In this document: positions 6,486 to 7,577 of the stretch, in pieces
Layout of the letters: the number at the start of each line of letters is the position of its first letter
Numbering within the stretch: position 1 is the stretch's first letter
DNA from: a bacterium
GTDB lineage: Bacteria > Desulfobacterota > S145-22
NCBI GenBank assembly: GCA_027073795.1
Contig: JALTEW010000270.1
Location: forward strand, 1-7,577
DNA: 7,577 bases
Direction: 5' to 3'
Notes under the pieces: model-generated
What the model saw: only the letters and a program-made list of their open reading frames with translations
Told to the model about the DNA's origin: nothing
Database searches by the model: none
Made by a program: the position numbers and the translations under genes

Positions 6486-7577
6486 ATGGGATCAATTCAG
6501 GGCCGTATCAATAAGGTATTTACGTTCTTCTTTTATGCCGTCCTGATTGTCTCTTTCTACGCCATCACGCGAATCGGGCTCGTGGAGCTCTTGAACATGC
6601 GTTTTCACGGGATCGATTTCTGTCTGTATGACAACGCCTTGTGGAATGCCGCTCACGGGACGTGGCTGCATTGCGATTTAAAGCATAGCTGGTCATACCT
6701 TGGAACACATTTTTCCCTAATCCTTTTTTTATTCGTGCCGTTTTATTGGCTTGGCGTGGGCCCGTGGTTTCTGATCTTTGTCCGATCTCTCGCCATGGCG
6801 GGGGGCGCATGGTGTATAAGGTATTACGCCCGATGGAACGCCGGTTTGCCAGAATTTGCCGCGGATATTTTTGGGATTTCTTTTTTACTCCATCCCATGG
6901 TTCACATGGCGGACCTTTCCGAATTTCATGGGATGATCCTGGAGCTTTTTTTTATTCCCTTTTTTTTCGTAGCGCTGAGATCGGAAAAACGCTGGTTTGT
7001 CTGGGGGGCTCTTTTTTTGTTGCTTTCTGTCAGAGAAGACACTTGGCTCTACACCGCTGGGGCTGCTTTGGTACTTCTTTGGAGGGAGGACCAGAAGTTT
7101 GCCTGGAAAATTTTTGGCGTATCGATCGCGTGGGGTGCCTTGGCGCTATTCGTGTTTATGCCGTTCTTCCAACGGGGAGTTGACGGCATTGGAGGCGGAA
7201 ACACGCAGTTTATGAATTACCTCACACGATATGGGAATTATCACCTGAGCGACCTAATCCCCCGCCTCATTACAGATTTGCGAATGTTTCTGCCCCTCGC
7301 TTTTCTCCCTCTGCTTGGAGGAAAATATTTGTTGCTTATGTTGATTCCGCTAATTCAGATCCAAACGGGACAGATAAAGTATCAGATCTACCTTCTGAGT
7401 CACTATTCGTCGTGTGTCATTCCTTTTGCCTATCTAGCAGGAATTCATGGTTGGAAAAACATTGAAGCCTTTTTTCAAAGAAGTGAGGGATTCCGGAGGG
7501 TGAGCCTTAACGCTTTTCGGATCGCAATGGGAGGTGTGGTGCTGGGTGTTTCCCTCGTTGGTTTGAGAAATTCCGTG
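6486..7577 (+). CDS. DUF2079 polytopic membrane protein, 3' end beyond window
   Basis: An open frame of 364 codons from ATG 6486 runs off the right edge without a stop. The ATG lies four bases after the radical SAM stop and has only a weak purine stretch before it, so translation is probably coupled. It matches the DUF2079 pattern. A first helix (about 12-30) is followed by a loop with HGIDFCLYDNALWNAAHG (D44, D49, W53) and GTHFSLIL (H75). LLHPMVHMADLSEFHGM (134-150) and SVREDTWLY (181-189) come later. These proteins resemble GT-C membrane glycosyltransferases, and D44 in the first outer loop would be the candidate catalytic acid; activity is not proven for this family. At least eight membrane segments are present in the visible part. 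Two T8 runs at 6946-6953 and 6960-6967 encode LFFIPFFF. Confidence 0.8.
   Translation, partial: MGSIQGRINKVFTFFFYAVLIVSFYAITRIGLVELLNMRFHGIDFCLYDNALWNAAHGTWLHCDLKHSWSYLGTHFSLILFLFVPFYWLGVGPWFLIFVRSLAMAGGAWCIRYYARWNAGLPEFAADIFGISFLLHPMVHMADLSEFHGMILELFFIPFFFVALRSEKRWFVWGALFLLLSVREDTWLYTAGAALVLLWREDQKFAWKIFGVSIAWGALALFVFMPFFQRGVDGIGGGNTQFMNYLTRYGNYHLSDLIPRLITDLRMFLPLAFLPLLGGKYLLLMLIPLIQIQTGQIKYQIYLLSHYSSCVIPFAYLAGIHGWKNIEAFFQRSEGFRRVSLNAFRIAMGGVVLGVSLVGLRNSV

Noticed and set aside
6746..7183. Plus-strand frame of 145 codons near the right end
   Set aside because: It is a shadow of the DUF2079 frame that starts at 6486 and stays open to the window end.

Overview
The window is bacterial DNA of roughly balanced base composition. 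It reads as one dense, plus-strand, operon-like run of membrane and glycan genes. Shine-Dalgarno sites are purine-rich, and four of the five genes with a visible start appear to use GTG or TTG. No rRNA, tRNA, mobile element or CRISPR array is visible. The phylum cannot be fixed from sequence alone. The combination of a multi-membrane-span 'spermidine synthase-like' protein, a BchE-type B12/radical SAM protein and a DUF2079 protein is most familiar to me from deltaproteobacteria-like and deep-branching, metagenome-derived bacteria; that is an inference.

Layout: (1) 2-199, the C-terminal end of an unidentified upstream gene. (2) 214-1890, a GT39/PMT-like GT-C membrane glycosyltransferase; its TTG start with a good ribosome site is preferred over the GTG at 196. 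(3) 1939-4323, a large protein with a membrane domain, a spermidine-synthase-like Rossmann domain and a second membrane domain; the canonical catalytic aspartate is not where it should be. (4) 4324-4414, a short gap holding a strong ribosome site, a possible 28-codon leader ORF and an AT-rich imperfect hairpin. (5) 4415-5107, a DPM1-like GT2 glycosyltransferase. (6) 5117-6481, a radical SAM protein with an N-terminal B12-binding-like domain. (7) 6486 to the window end, a DUF2079 membrane protein cut by the window edge.

How the genes may work together (inference): the DPM1-like enzyme would charge polyprenyl phosphate with a sugar on the cytoplasmic face. The GT39-like protein, and perhaps the DUF2079 protein, would use this lipid-linked donor on the outer face of the membrane. 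The radical SAM protein could modify a lipid or glycan intermediate, and the SpeE-like membrane protein has an unknown role. The most unusual points are the degenerate SpeE-like active site and the leader ORF/hairpin in front of the DPM1-like gene. Nothing in the window proves a wholly new system.
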